In this document: in pieces, positions 34,682 to 42,099 of the stretch
How the letters are laid out: the number at the start of each line of letters is the position of its first letter
How positions within the stretch are numbered: the stretch's first letter is position 1
Source of the DNA: Candidatus Bathyarchaeota archaeon
Lineage (GTDB): Archaea; Thermoproteota; Bathyarchaeia; Bathyarchaeales; Bathycorpusculaceae
Assembly (NCBI GenBank): GCA_018396955.1
Contig: JAGTQI010000002.1
Coordinates: 1-64,000 of the forward strand
Direction of reading: 5' to 3'
Length of the DNA stretch: 64,000 nucleotides
Made by a program: the position numbers and the translations under genes
The notes under the pieces: generated by a model
Told to the model about the DNA's origin: nothing
Databases searched by the model: none
The model's input: the letters and a program-made list of their open reading frames with translations, nothing else

Positions 34682-36228
34682 TTCATTCCCATCCTTGCCC
34701 TCTGATAAACACGAGACGGGTTCGCATAGTATTCGCGAATTACGTTGGCAACATCTATGTATCTACGGATGCCCTTCTTAACCAGCCACTCCAAGACTGT
34801 TTTTCTTCGTTGAAGTTCCCGCCTAACATCTTCCTCGCTTACGTCCATCTTCCTCATGTGCTCTTCAAGGAGGGAACTATGCCCCAAAAACTCGAATTTG
34901 TCCTCGCTGGCCTTCCATCGGAAAACTTCCTCAGTCATCAACTCCTTTGTTTTAGCATCTAAACCAACAATCTCCGTGGCCGTAAGGGTTCTCCTTGCTG
35001 GCTTCCCCTCAATTTCAGTTCTTGCCATAACCATTATTAAGTCAATCATGGCTATGAGGGGTTTTGGAATATTCATAGGTTCTGATTCAAGACGGTTCAT
35101 TACGGCCTCAACGGATTCGGCGTGGATTGTGCACATGCCCAGGTGACCCGTCGCCATGGCCTGGAAAAGTGTGTAGGCTTCTTCACCTCGAATTTCGCCA
35201 ACAATTATGTAGTCTGGTCTTTGACGTACAGCAGCCTTCAAAAGGTCGAATAGTGTTATGCTTCCGCTTCCCTTATCTTCATGCCCAAAACCAAGTCGAA
35301 CAACTGATGGAATCCAGTTTTCATGGGGTAGGTTAAGCTCCTGGGTGTCTTCAACGCTTACTATTTTCATTTCAGGCTTTATGAACATGGATAGGCAGTT
35401 CAGCATAGTCGTCTTTCCAGCTGCTATACCACCAGCAACAAGCACTGAAGCCCTGTTCTCTATGATGTACCATAGGTATGCAGCCATATCCAATGAAAGG
35501 GTGTTGAAGGCTATTAGGTCAGAAATAGTTAAGGGGTCGACACGGAAGCGGCGGATGGTGAATGTTGAGCCTCTGCGGGTTATTTCATTCCCATAGGTTA
35601 GTTGTATGCGGCTCCCGTCTGGAAGCGAAGCATCCAAAATCGGGGAGGCAATCGAAATGTTTTTTCCAGCGAGGTATGCGAGGCGAATTATAAATGAGTT
35701 TAGTTCTGCCTCATCCTTGAAGATTATGTTTGTTGGCAACGACTCATAAACCCGGTGCCAAACATAGATGGGTATGTTTACCCCGTCAGCCGATATATCC
35801 TCAATAAAATGATCCTTCATCAGTGGGTCAATCTTTCCATAACCAACAAAATCCCTTACAATGTAGTAGAGGAGCTTGTCAATGGATTCCGATGGAACTT
35901 TGATGTGGTATTTCTTTATTATTTGGGCTGTTTTTTCTCTCAGATATTTTTCTGCTTTTTCCTTGGTTTCAATTTCTTTTAGGTTTACGTCTATCTCTTC
36001 CATTAAGAGGCTTTTAATCTCTTTTAAGAGGTTTTCGTCCTCTTTTTGCAGTGTTGGCTCTATCACCTCATATTGGGTTTTTTGGGTTTCTGAGTCTCTT
36101 ACTATGGCGGCGTATACGTATGGCTCTTGTATTGGGTAAACTTCCCTAAAGACAGCTGGTTTTTTGGTTTTTCCTTCGATTACTATGCCTAGCTGTGTTT
36201 TTTCTTCAGTTTTTTGGGTTTTGGGCAT
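34678..36228 (-). CDS. Pilus assembly/secretion ATPase (TadA/VirB11/FlaI family)
   Basis: A 516-residue hexameric secretion ATPase. After a variable N-terminal region, the conserved N2 domain (GKIDPLMKDHFIEDISADGV) precedes Walker A GGIAAGKTT (266-274), the Asp box VSVEDTQELNLPHENW, Walker B YIIVGEIRGEEAYTL (about 343-357) and the His box GHLGMCTIHAES. These power polymerisation of pilin subunits. No FlaH/ArlH-like gene is near, which argues for a pilus or Tad-type system rather than an archaellum. A SD-like AAAGGGAAGCGG precedes the ATG. Confidence 0.93.
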   Translation of the reverse strand: MPKTQKTEEKTQLGIVIEGKTKKPAVFREVYPIQEPYVYAAIVRDSETQKTQYEVIEPTLQKEDENLLKEIKSLLMEEIDVNLKEIETKEKAEKYLREKTAQIIKKYHIKVPSESIDKLLYYIVRDFVGYGKIDPLMKDHFIEDISADGVNIPIYVWHRVYESLPTNIIFKDEAELNSFIIRLAYLAGKNISIASPILDASLPDGSRIQLTYGNEITRRGSTFTIRRFRVDPLTISDLIAFNTLSLDMAAYLWYIIENRASVLVAGGIAAGKTTMLNCLSMFIKPEMKIVSVEDTQELNLPHENWIPSVVRLGFGHEDKGSGSITLFDLLKAAVRQRPDYIIVGEIRGEEAYTLFQAMATGHLGMCTIHAESVEAVMNRLESEPMNIPKPLIAMIDLIMVMARTEIEGKPARRTLTATEIVGLDAKTKELMTEEVFRWKASEDKFEFLGHSSLLEEHMRKMDVSEEDVRRELQRRKTVLEWLVKKGIRRYIDVANVIREYYANPSRVYQRARMGMK

Positions 36229-36274
36229 CCGCTTCCCTTTTGTTTATGGTTTAGGGTGGTGGCGACATTTCCAA

Positions 36275-36284
36275 TAATATAATA
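36275..36284 (-). promoter_or_regulatory. TATA box for the pilus operon
   Basis: The minus strand reads GATATTATATTATTGG around this position. Transcription would start about 25 bases further on, leaving a leader of roughly 25 nt that contains the SD-like sequence of the ATPase gene. All five genes downstream overlap or are within ten bases, so this is likely the operon promoter. Confidence 0.45.
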
Positions 36285-36356
36285 TCGCAAGTCTTAATAA
36301 GCTATATGCATGCCTAATCTTTAGCAAACTTAAAAACAAAACACCAGAAAACGTCA

Positions 36357-36443
36357 CTACTTGTATCTGGCTCTCCGCTTCTGCCTCTTCTTTTTCTGGC
36401 GCCTCATCCTCTTCTTTTTCCATTTAGCCCGGATTTTCAGCAC
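36357..36443 (-). CDS. rpl41e: Ribosomal protein eL41
   Basis: The minus strand encodes a 28-residue, extremely basic peptide containing RAKWKKKRMRRQKKKRQKRR and ending ARYK, stop TAG at 36357-36359. It is nearly superimposable on eukaryotic/archaeal eL41 (yeast begins MRAKWRKKRTRRLKRKRR). The start is uncertain: GTG 36443 (M-L-K-I-R-A-K) directly follows AGGGG; CTG or ATC codons just inside would give the canonical length of about 25. It follows the PHI gene by 21 bases. Being so short, it is easily overlooked. Confidence 0.85.
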   Translation of the reverse strand: MLKIRAKWKKKRMRRQKKKRQKRRARYK

Positions 36444-36464
36444 TCCCCTATAAACCGATAGAGC

Positions 36465-37064
36465 CTACTCTATTGTGGCATGTCTACGCCTTAAATCTTC
36501 TTCAGTTGTTCCCATGCGGTGCATGAGCTCCACAATCAAACCGTCCAAGAAAACCATACAGTTATTCTCAAAAATGCTTCCAAGAGGGGTTAAGGGCTCC
36601 CTCTCGCCCATAAGCTGCCTAGCCAAATAATCTTCCTCTTTAGGCCAACCAGCCTTTGTCCTACCCTTAATCGTCACAACTAAGTCGGCTATCTGCCCCA
36701 GGGGAGATTCTGGGAAAGAGGTTATAGCCACCACGGTTGCTCCGATTTCTTTTGCCGCCGCACTTGCCGTTAAAACTATTTTTGTTGCCCCTGTTCCTGA
36801 AATGGCTATTAGGAGGTCTCCTTTTTCCGCTGCTGGTGTTATTGTTTCGCCTAGAAAATAGACGTTGAAGCCTAAGTTCATTAGGCGAAGGGCGAAGGCT
36901 CTTCCCACGAAGCCGCTTCTTCCCATGCCTACTACGAATATTTTCTTCTTTTTTGCGCCTAAAAGTAGCTGTATTAAGCGTTCAACCTCTTTTGGGTTAA
37001 GCTCTTCAATGGATCTTTTAATCCCCGAAATGATTTCTTCTGCCGCAGCCTTTAACCATTCCAA
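36465..37064 (-). CDS. hxlB: 6-phospho-3-hexuloisomerase (SIS domain)
   Basis: A 199-residue SIS-domain protein of the PHI family: KIFVVGMGRSGFVGRAFALR (about 40-59), LLIAISGTGATKIVL, VVAITSFPESPLGQIADLVV, and a C-terminal PLGSIFENNCMVFLDGLIVE helix. PHI interconverts hexulose-6-phosphate and fructose-6-phosphate and, with HPS, supplies pentose phosphates in archaea lacking the oxidative pentose pathway. HPS is not in this window. Start is TTG 37064 behind CGGAG; no ATG or GTG is in frame upstream before a stop. It follows ecfT by 55 bases. Confidence 0.9.
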   Translation of the reverse strand: MEWLKAAAEEIISGIKRSIEELNPKEVERLIQLLLGAKKKKIFVVGMGRSGFVGRAFALRLMNLGFNVYFLGETITPAAEKGDLLIAISGTGATKIVLTASAAAKEIGATVVAITSFPESPLGQIADLVVTIKGRTKAGWPKEEDYLARQLMGEREPLTPLGSIFENNCMVFLDGLIVELMHRMGTTEEDLRRRHATIE

Positions 37065-37119
37065 GTTTTCAAGCTCCGAGAAACCCTTTACACGGAAGTC
37101 TTTGTTAAAAGCCTTGCGG

Positions 37120-37914
37120 TTAAGCCAAACCCGTTAAGATTTCTTCTAAACGTGGAATTCGAAGGTATAGGCGGACCAGGATTGCGGCGGCTAGAATGCC
37201 AATGGTTAAGAGTATGAAAATGTAGTCGCCTCTCCGCAGTTTTAAAACGTAAAGGTTTGTACGCTTTTTCACTGCTCCCCATGCTCGGGATTCCATGGCT
37301 TCAGCCAGTTCCAAGCTTCTTCGGATTGCACTAACAATAAGCGGAATCAAGATTGGAATGTAGTTTCTAACCCGTTTTAGGAAGTTACCCTTCTCAAGTT
37401 CTAGGCCTCTTGCCTTTTGAGCGTCTATTATTGTTTGGGCTTCCTCGGCTAGGACTGGGACGAAGCGCACGGCTGTTGTGAAGGCGAAGCAGAACTCGTA
37501 GGGCACATGAGACTGCTCTAAGGCTAAGCCGAGATGGTCCGGCGACGTTGTCAAGAAGAATATAGAGAACGACTCAACAAGAACAACGAAGCGCAGCGTC
37601 ATAGATAGAGCATGTTCTAAAGCTGATAACGTAACCACGTAGCCGGAGCTTATGAAGGAAAATATGAAGTTGATAAAGAATATTATGGACGCCAAGAAGG
37701 TTGCCCCCCTCATGGAGCGTGCCCACTCCCGCTTGACACGGGCAACTATAACAAAGGGAATCTGCATTACAAAAAGCACGATGAGTGGCAACAGCTCCCA
37801 GAAAAGTATGGCGACAACAAAAATCACACATGCATAAACAAACTTTATTCTTGGGTCCAGGTTGTGAACGGGGGAGCTAACTCTTCTGAAGCGCAGTCCG
37901 TCAAAAAAGCTCAT
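37120..37914 (-). CDS. ECF transporter T component (EcfT/CbiQ)
   Basis: A 264-residue membrane protein with about five helices (KFVYACVIFVVAILFWELLP, FLASIIFFINFIFSFISSG and a C-terminal YIFILLTIGILAAAILVRLY). Cytosolic coupling helices carry the Ala-Arg-Gly motifs used to contact the ATPases (DAQKARGLELEKG and MESRAWGAVKK). It scaffolds the S component with the two EcfA ATPases. Overlaps the upstream EcfA gene by four bases. Confidence 0.9.
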   Translation of the reverse strand: MSFFDGLRFRRVSSPVHNLDPRIKFVYACVIFVVAILFWELLPLIVLFVMQIPFVIVARVKREWARSMRGATFLASIIFFINFIFSFISSGYVVTLSALEHALSMTLRFVVLVESFSIFFLTTSPDHLGLALEQSHVPYEFCFAFTTAVRFVPVLAEEAQTIIDAQKARGLELEKGNFLKRVRNYIPILIPLIVSAIRRSLELAEAMESRAWGAVKKRTNLYVLKLRRGDYIFILLTIGILAAAILVRLYLRIPRLEEILTGLA

Positions 37915-38735
37915 GTCTTACGCCTCCGGAAGGCTTTAAGTAGGATTTCTCTCGCCCCGTAAACGTCTATGACATCTTTTGGGAAACCTAAATCCGCCAA
38001 GTTTATGAAGATTTGGGCTATTTGGGGCGGCACGATAGAGGCTTGCTCAAGTATTTCTGGATCTGTTAGGATTTTTCTTGCCTCTCCATCCGCAACAATT
38101 TTTCCGCCACGCATGAGCACAACTCTCGGATTGCATTCAGCAACAAACTCCACGTCATGCGTCACAATGACAACGGTTTTTCCTTGAGCCTTCAACTGTA
38201 AAATGAATTGGCGGAGCTTCTCCTTCTGCTGGTAATCTTGCCCAATGGTGGGCTCGTCTAAAATCAAGATTTTTGGGTCCCACGCAAGCACTGAAGCCAA
38301 AGCCACCCGTTTTCTTTCGCCTCCGCTGAGCATGAAGGGCGAAGTCTTCCTATACTGTGTCAAGCCTAGGAGGTTCAGCGCCCATGTCACTCGCTTCTCT
38401 ATTACGTCTTGGCTGAAGCCGAAGTTTTTTAGAGCGAAGGCTATTTCCTCCTCAACAGTTTCGCTAAAAAGCTGATGGTCTGGGTTTTGGAAGACAAAGC
38501 CGACTTTTCTGGCTAGGGTTGCAACGCTTACTTTTGTTGTTTCCACACCGTCCACAAGTACTTTACCGGCTGTTGGCTTTAAAAGTCCATTAAAATGTTT
38601 TACAAGGGTTGTTTTCCCAGCTCCGTTTTCACCCATAACGGCTACAAATTCGCCATCTTGAATTTTTAGGGAAACCCCTTTTAGCGCTTCCACCCCACTT
38701 GGATATTTGAAGTAGACGTCTTGAACCTCAATCAT
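37911..38735 (-). CDS. ECF transporter ATPase EcfA (second subunit)
   Basis: A 274-residue ABC ATPase with Walker A GENGAGKTTLVKHFNGL (about 36-52), Q-loop VFQNPDHQLFSETVEEE, signature LSGGERKRVALASVLA and Walker B ILILDEPTIGQD. The NPDHQLF Q-loop is typical of ECF/cobalt-type ATPases. It has a C-terminal extension (about 230-274). Four-base overlaps on both sides lock it into the ecfA-ecfA'-ecfT order. Confidence 0.93.
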   Translation of the reverse strand: MIEVQDVYFKYPSGVEALKGVSLKIQDGEFVAVMGENGAGKTTLVKHFNGLLKPTAGKVLVDGVETTKVSVATLARKVGFVFQNPDHQLFSETVEEEIAFALKNFGFSQDVIEKRVTWALNLLGLTQYRKTSPFMLSGGERKRVALASVLAWDPKILILDEPTIGQDYQQKEKLRQFILQLKAQGKTVVIVTHDVEFVAECNPRVVLMRGGKIVADGEARKILTDPEILEQASIVPPQIAQIFINLADLGFPKDVIDVYGAREILLKAFRRRKT

Positions 38736-39601
38736 AGGCGTTTAAGCGCCTCCCTAACCATTTCAGCCATCTCATCAGAAGACAATGGAACTTTTCCACC
38801 TAGCTTTATCCCATCACCTTTCAGTATTTGGTAGAGACGCGTCGCTTTTGGAATTCCAACGCCGATTAGGCGGGCTTCCTCAGAGCTTAAGATTTCATGG
38901 GGCTCCCCATCTAAAACAACCTTGCCATCATCCATTATTATGATGTGGTCTGCGTATTTGGCTGTCAAATCCAGCCTGTGCTCAACAAGCACTATGGTTA
39001 TTCCAAGCTTGCGGTTCAACTCGTAAATAACTTCAAAAATCCTCTTGGCGCCCAATGGATCAAGGAAAGATGTAGGCTCGTCAAGAACTATAACTTCGGG
39101 CTGCATTGCTAAAACCGAAGCTATGGCAACCCGCTGTTGCTGCCCGCCGGAAAGCTCTGTTGGTGTGCGCTCCCTTAACTCGTATATTCCAGTTAGCTTA
39201 AGCGCCCAGTCCACCCTTTTGCGGATCTCTTCCCTTGGGATTCCAAGGTTTTCAAGTCCGAAGGCTACATCCTTTTCCACCGACAAGGCGAAAAGCTGGT
39301 TTTCTGGGTTTTGAAATACCATGCCCACGTGGGTTGCCAACTCGTATATTTGGCGTTCTGGAACCCTTAAGCCAGCGACGGTTATTTCGCCTTTCAATTC
39401 GCCTTGGTAAAAGTGGGGAATCAACCCATTAAAGCATCTGCACAAGGTTGTTTTTCCACAACCGCTTGGTCCGGTTATTAGAACGAATTCGCCCTTCTCA
39501 ATTTTTATGGAAACATCCTTAATTGATGGTTTTGTGGCGCCTGGATAAGTGTATGTCAAGTTTTTTGTTTCGATTATTGCCATGCTTGGTTTTTCCACCA
39601 C
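38732..39601 (-). CDS. ECF transporter ATPase EcfA (first subunit)
   Basis: A 289-residue ABC ATPase with Walker A GPSGCGKTTLCRCFNGL, Q-loop VFQNPENQLFALSVEKD, signature LSGGQQQRVAIASVLAM and Walker B VIVLDEPTSFLDPLG. It pairs with the downstream ATPase as the heterodimeric motor of an ECF importer. No S-component gene adjoins the module, so it probably serves several S components, of which the QueT-like protein at 16835 is one candidate. Confidence 0.93.
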   Translation of the reverse strand: MVEKPSMAIIETKNLTYTYPGATKPSIKDVSIKIEKGEFVLITGPSGCGKTTLCRCFNGLIPHFYQGELKGEITVAGLRVPERQIYELATHVGMVFQNPENQLFALSVEKDVAFGLENLGIPREEIRKRVDWALKLTGIYELRERTPTELSGGQQQRVAIASVLAMQPEVIVLDEPTSFLDPLGAKRIFEVIYELNRKLGITIVLVEHRLDLTAKYADHIIIMDDGKVVLDGEPHEILSSEEARLIGVGIPKATRLYQILKGDGIKLGGKVPLSSDEMAEMVREALKRL

Positions 39602-39652
39602 ATCCTAAACTAAAAGTTTACCATTTAAGAGTAACTACTTAACTTTGAGTCT

Positions 39653-40651
39653 TCATTTATGCGTCATCGCTATCTTTTCCTTCAAAAGTTTTAAACAACG
39701 CTTAAGCCCAGCCTCAAGCTCCCCGAAGCCGTTCACACCAGCGGCTGTCGAGTGTCCCCCACCCATGCCTTTAAGGTATTCGCCTAAAGGTTTGGCTATG
39801 TCCCTTCCAAGGTGAATGCTTGTCTTCTCATGAAACTCCTTTGTGCAGCGGAGACTTATCTTTAGGCTTTCATTTTTCTGTCCCGCCACAACCGCCACAT
39901 GAGCGCCAAGGTCTATTATGGCTCTGGCTGCTGAAGCCTGAAAGGCACTAACATGGGAGAGGGCAATTATCCACTCGCCTATCTTGAAGAGCTTAGCCCT
40001 TTTACAAGCCTTAAGCCTCGCAACTCTTTCTGAAAAATCCATTGGCAAGGATAGAATTGACAGTGCCTCTTGGACGTTTACCCCAGCGTCTATTAGCTCG
40101 GCTATTGTTTTCAATGTTGTGGAGTTGGCCAAAACAAAGTGGCGAGTGTCGAAAGCTATGCCGAGGAAAAGCGCCTTAGCCTCGTTATCCTCGATTTTAA
40201 CGCTTGACTGCTTGTAAAAGTTGTAGATTATCTCGCACGTTGAAGAGACATTTTCATCTGTGATGCAAAGTCTCGCCATCTTCTCGGTTTCCGGATGAGC
40301 CGCATGATGGTCAATGACAACTATGGGCAACTTTGAAGCTTTCACCCTTTCCGCAAGGTTGTTCAACTGCTGAATAGTATTTGTATCCAAAAGAATTATC
40401 AAATCTGAACTTTCCACTTTGGGCTGGACTTCCACATTTATAGGTAAATATTTTACGATGTGTTTTGAAAGGCGACTTATTCCCTGCGCCGCTCCAATTT
40501 CAACATTAACTTGCGGTCTACACTTTTTGATTAGGCTTGCCAGAGCATAAGCCGAGCATATAGCGTCCGGATCTGCATTATGATGACACAATAAGATTAT
40601 GTGCTGGGCATTCGCCTCGTCTAATATGCGGTTTATTTCTGCAAACGACAT
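39653..40651 (-). CDS. DHH-family phosphoesterase (RecJ/NrnA-like)
   Basis: A 332-residue two-domain phosphoesterase. The DHH domain has LCHHNADPDAICSAYAL, a LIILLDTN strand and VVIDHHAAHPE; the C-terminal DHHA1 domain ends with the substrate-binding GGGHSTAAG. Such enzymes degrade short oligonucleotides or cyclic dinucleotide products, or act as RecJ-like exonucleases (GAN); this short single-module form is closer to the NrnA type. It overlaps the DUF3194 gene by 19 bases. Confidence 0.88.
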   Translation of the reverse strand: MSFAEINRILDEANAQHIILLCHHNADPDAICSAYALASLIKKCRPQVNVEIGAAQGISRLSKHIVKYLPINVEVQPKVESSDLIILLDTNTIQQLNNLAERVKASKLPIVVIDHHAAHPETEKMARLCITDENVSSTCEIIYNFYKQSSVKIEDNEAKALFLGIAFDTRHFVLANSTTLKTIAELIDAGVNVQEALSILSLPMDFSERVARLKACKRAKLFKIGEWIIALSHVSAFQASAARAIIDLGAHVAVVAGQKNESLKISLRCTKEFHEKTSIHLGRDIAKPLGEYLKGMGGGHSTAAGVNGFGELEAGLKRCLKLLKEKIAMTHK

Positions 40652-40944
40652 TTAAGCTCCCTTAGGTATTTCTCAGCCAACTTGAAAGCCTCTTTAACGG
40701 CTTCATCTGCGAGCTTTTGAACGTCATACTCCTGCATCAGCGGTGACAAGACTATCTCAACATCGACGGTCAGTGTTAAGGGTTTCTCACCGTCTGTTTC
40801 AACGCTTATGTTTAATGTCTCCACGTGCTTAGGCGGAACTTTAGACAGCACATATTCTCTTGCAGCTTCCTCGACTTTTGAACAAAGCTCTTCAATCTGC
40901 TCTGGGGTTAACTCTGGCAAGCCTATATCTTCCAAGCTTACCAA
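40633..40944 (-). CDS. DUF3194-family protein
   Basis: A 103-residue protein (LPELTPEQIEELCSKVEEAA, then TLTVDVEIVLSPLMQEYDVQ) matching an archaeal family that typically lies directly behind prefoldin beta. A helix-strand-strand-helix pattern is predicted. Function unknown; the conserved position suggests a link with prefoldin or the neighbouring nuclease. It overlaps the DHH gene start and follows prefoldin by 20 bases. Confidence 0.75.
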   Translation of the reverse strand: MVSLEDIGLPELTPEQIEELCSKVEEAAREYVLSKVPPKHVETLNISVETDGEKPLTLTVDVEIVLSPLMQEYDVQKLADEAVKEAFKLAEKYLRELKCRLQK

Positions 40945-40964
40945 GCCTCGTTAATGCCCTTTGC

Positions 40965-41336
40965 CTATGATTGTGTCCCCGAAACTGAAGCCAAATCCTG
41001 TTGAAGTTTTGCCTGAAGCTCCTTCATTTGGCTTCGGAGGCGCTCTTCCTGCTTGCCCAAAACAGAGGCTCGCATGTTAAGTAGTTCTTTGCGCTCGTTT
41101 AGATCGGTTGTCACTTTTGCTCTATCGGTCTTAACCAAAAGCGAGCCTATTGCCTTATAAATAACCGCGTCATCCGCAACCTTCTGCAGCTCACTTAAAG
41201 CCTGCTCAATCTCCGTCAGCTCCAATTCCACCTGCTGCTTCTGAGCTAAAACAGACTGCAATGTCTGCTGCAACTGCTGAAGCCTCAAGAGGCGCTCTTG
41301 AACCTGCGGGGGAAGTTTAGCCAACTCTTCACTCAA
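40965..41336 (-). CDS. pfdB: Prefoldin subunit beta
   Basis: A 123-residue coiled-coil protein: an N-terminal helix (LPPQVQERLLRLQQLQQTLQ), a beta-hairpin centre (VYKAIGSLLVKTDRAKVTTD reads as AVIYKAIGSLLVKTDRAKV) and a C-terminal helix (LGKQEERLRSQMKELQAKLQ). Prefoldin captures unfolded proteins and passes them to the thermosome. The start is TTG 41336 with GGAAGGAT upstream. The thermosome gene begins at the left edge of the window. Confidence 0.92.
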   Translation of the reverse strand: MSEELAKLPPQVQERLLRLQQLQQTLQSVLAQKQQVELELTEIEQALSELQKVADDAVIYKAIGSLLVKTDRAKVTTDLNERKELLNMRASVLGKQEERLRSQMKELQAKLQQDLASVSGTQS

Positions 41337-41676
41337 ATTTATCCTTCCATCTGCACAGCTTTACACCAAACCAATTAATTAAACATTTTCTAAAAGCAAC
41401 GGAATAAATGAAAGCCTTAACATGCAAAAATCTATAGAGGGAAGGAAGACGAAAATAAAGTTAAGAACACAAAAAATTCGAAACTGAAAACTTATGAAAA
41501 TCTTGAGGAGATAGGCAATTTTAGCTTCCCGGCAACCAAAATTGTTGGAAAAACTAGAAGGGTAGCGTATTTGCCTGTTTTTTCCTCAACAAAAATATGA
41601 CATACCAAATAATTAAACAGTTAATTTTAAAGGCTTAAAAATAGAAGATTAACAACTACATGCGAGGTGGAATGTC
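41337..41676. other. Divergent intergenic region between pfdB and gcvH
   Basis: These 340 bases hold the divergent control sequences of the two operons. A TATA-like TTAAAAATAG lies at 41634-41643 and a GAGGTGG ribosome-binding site at 41664-41670 for gcvH. On the plus strand 41421-41600 is open for 59 codons (ending ATKIVGKTRRVAYLPVFSST-KI) but has no start codon, so I do not call a gene; it may be a remnant. Confidence 0.4.
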
Positions 41677-42096
41677 GTGGTTAAAGTTGACGGATATGAA
41701 GTTCCAGAAGGCCTATACTACTCGAAGGATTTTGAATGGCTCAAAATTGAAGGCGACAAGGTTCGTGTTGGCATAACAGACTACGCCCAAAAACAGCTAA
41801 GGGAAATCGTTTATGCAGAGTTGCCAAGCCCCGGAACCACTACAAAACAGAATGAGCCATATGGCACTGTTGAATCTGTAAAAGCCGTTTCAGACTTGGT
41901 GGCACCAGTAAGCGGAACAATAGAAGAGGTAAACACAGAAGTCCAGTCAAAACCAGAGCTTTTAAATGAAGACCCATATGGGAAGGGCTGGCTTCTTATC
42001 ATAAAGCCTTCAAACCTGCAAGCGGAACTGGCAAATCTAATGGATTTTAACGCGGCTGTTGAATGGCACAAAAGCCTAATTAAAGAAGGGAAGTAA
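41677..42096 (+). CDS. gcvH: Glycine cleavage system H protein
   Basis: A 139-residue lipoyl carrier. The lipoylation site is K69 in GTVESVKAVSDLVAPVSG, and DFEWLKIEGDKVRVGITDYA (about 19-38) and EDPYGKGWLLIIKPS (about 99-113) are standard H-protein motifs. It carries the methylamine intermediate between GcvP and GcvT (11720). The start is GTG 41677, seven bases after GAGGTGG. It is followed after three bases by an FAD/NAD-dependent disulfide reductase-like gene. Confidence 0.94.
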   Translation: MVKVDGYEVPEGLYYSKDFEWLKIEGDKVRVGITDYAQKQLREIVYAELPSPGTTTKQNEPYGTVESVKAVSDLVAPVSGTIEEVNTEVQSKPELLNEDPYGKGWLLIIKPSNLQAELANLMDFNAAVEWHKSLIKEGK

Positions 42097-42099
42097 CCC

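Noticed and set aside
34678-36228. Archaellum (FlaI) operon
   Set aside because: The ATPase family would fit, but there is no FlaH/ArlH-like gene or archaellin series and the platform is split in two, as in Tad-type pili.
41421-41600. Open frame of 59 codons on the plus strand before gcvH
   Set aside because: It has no start codon and no recognisable domain. It may be a fossil but is not supported as a gene.
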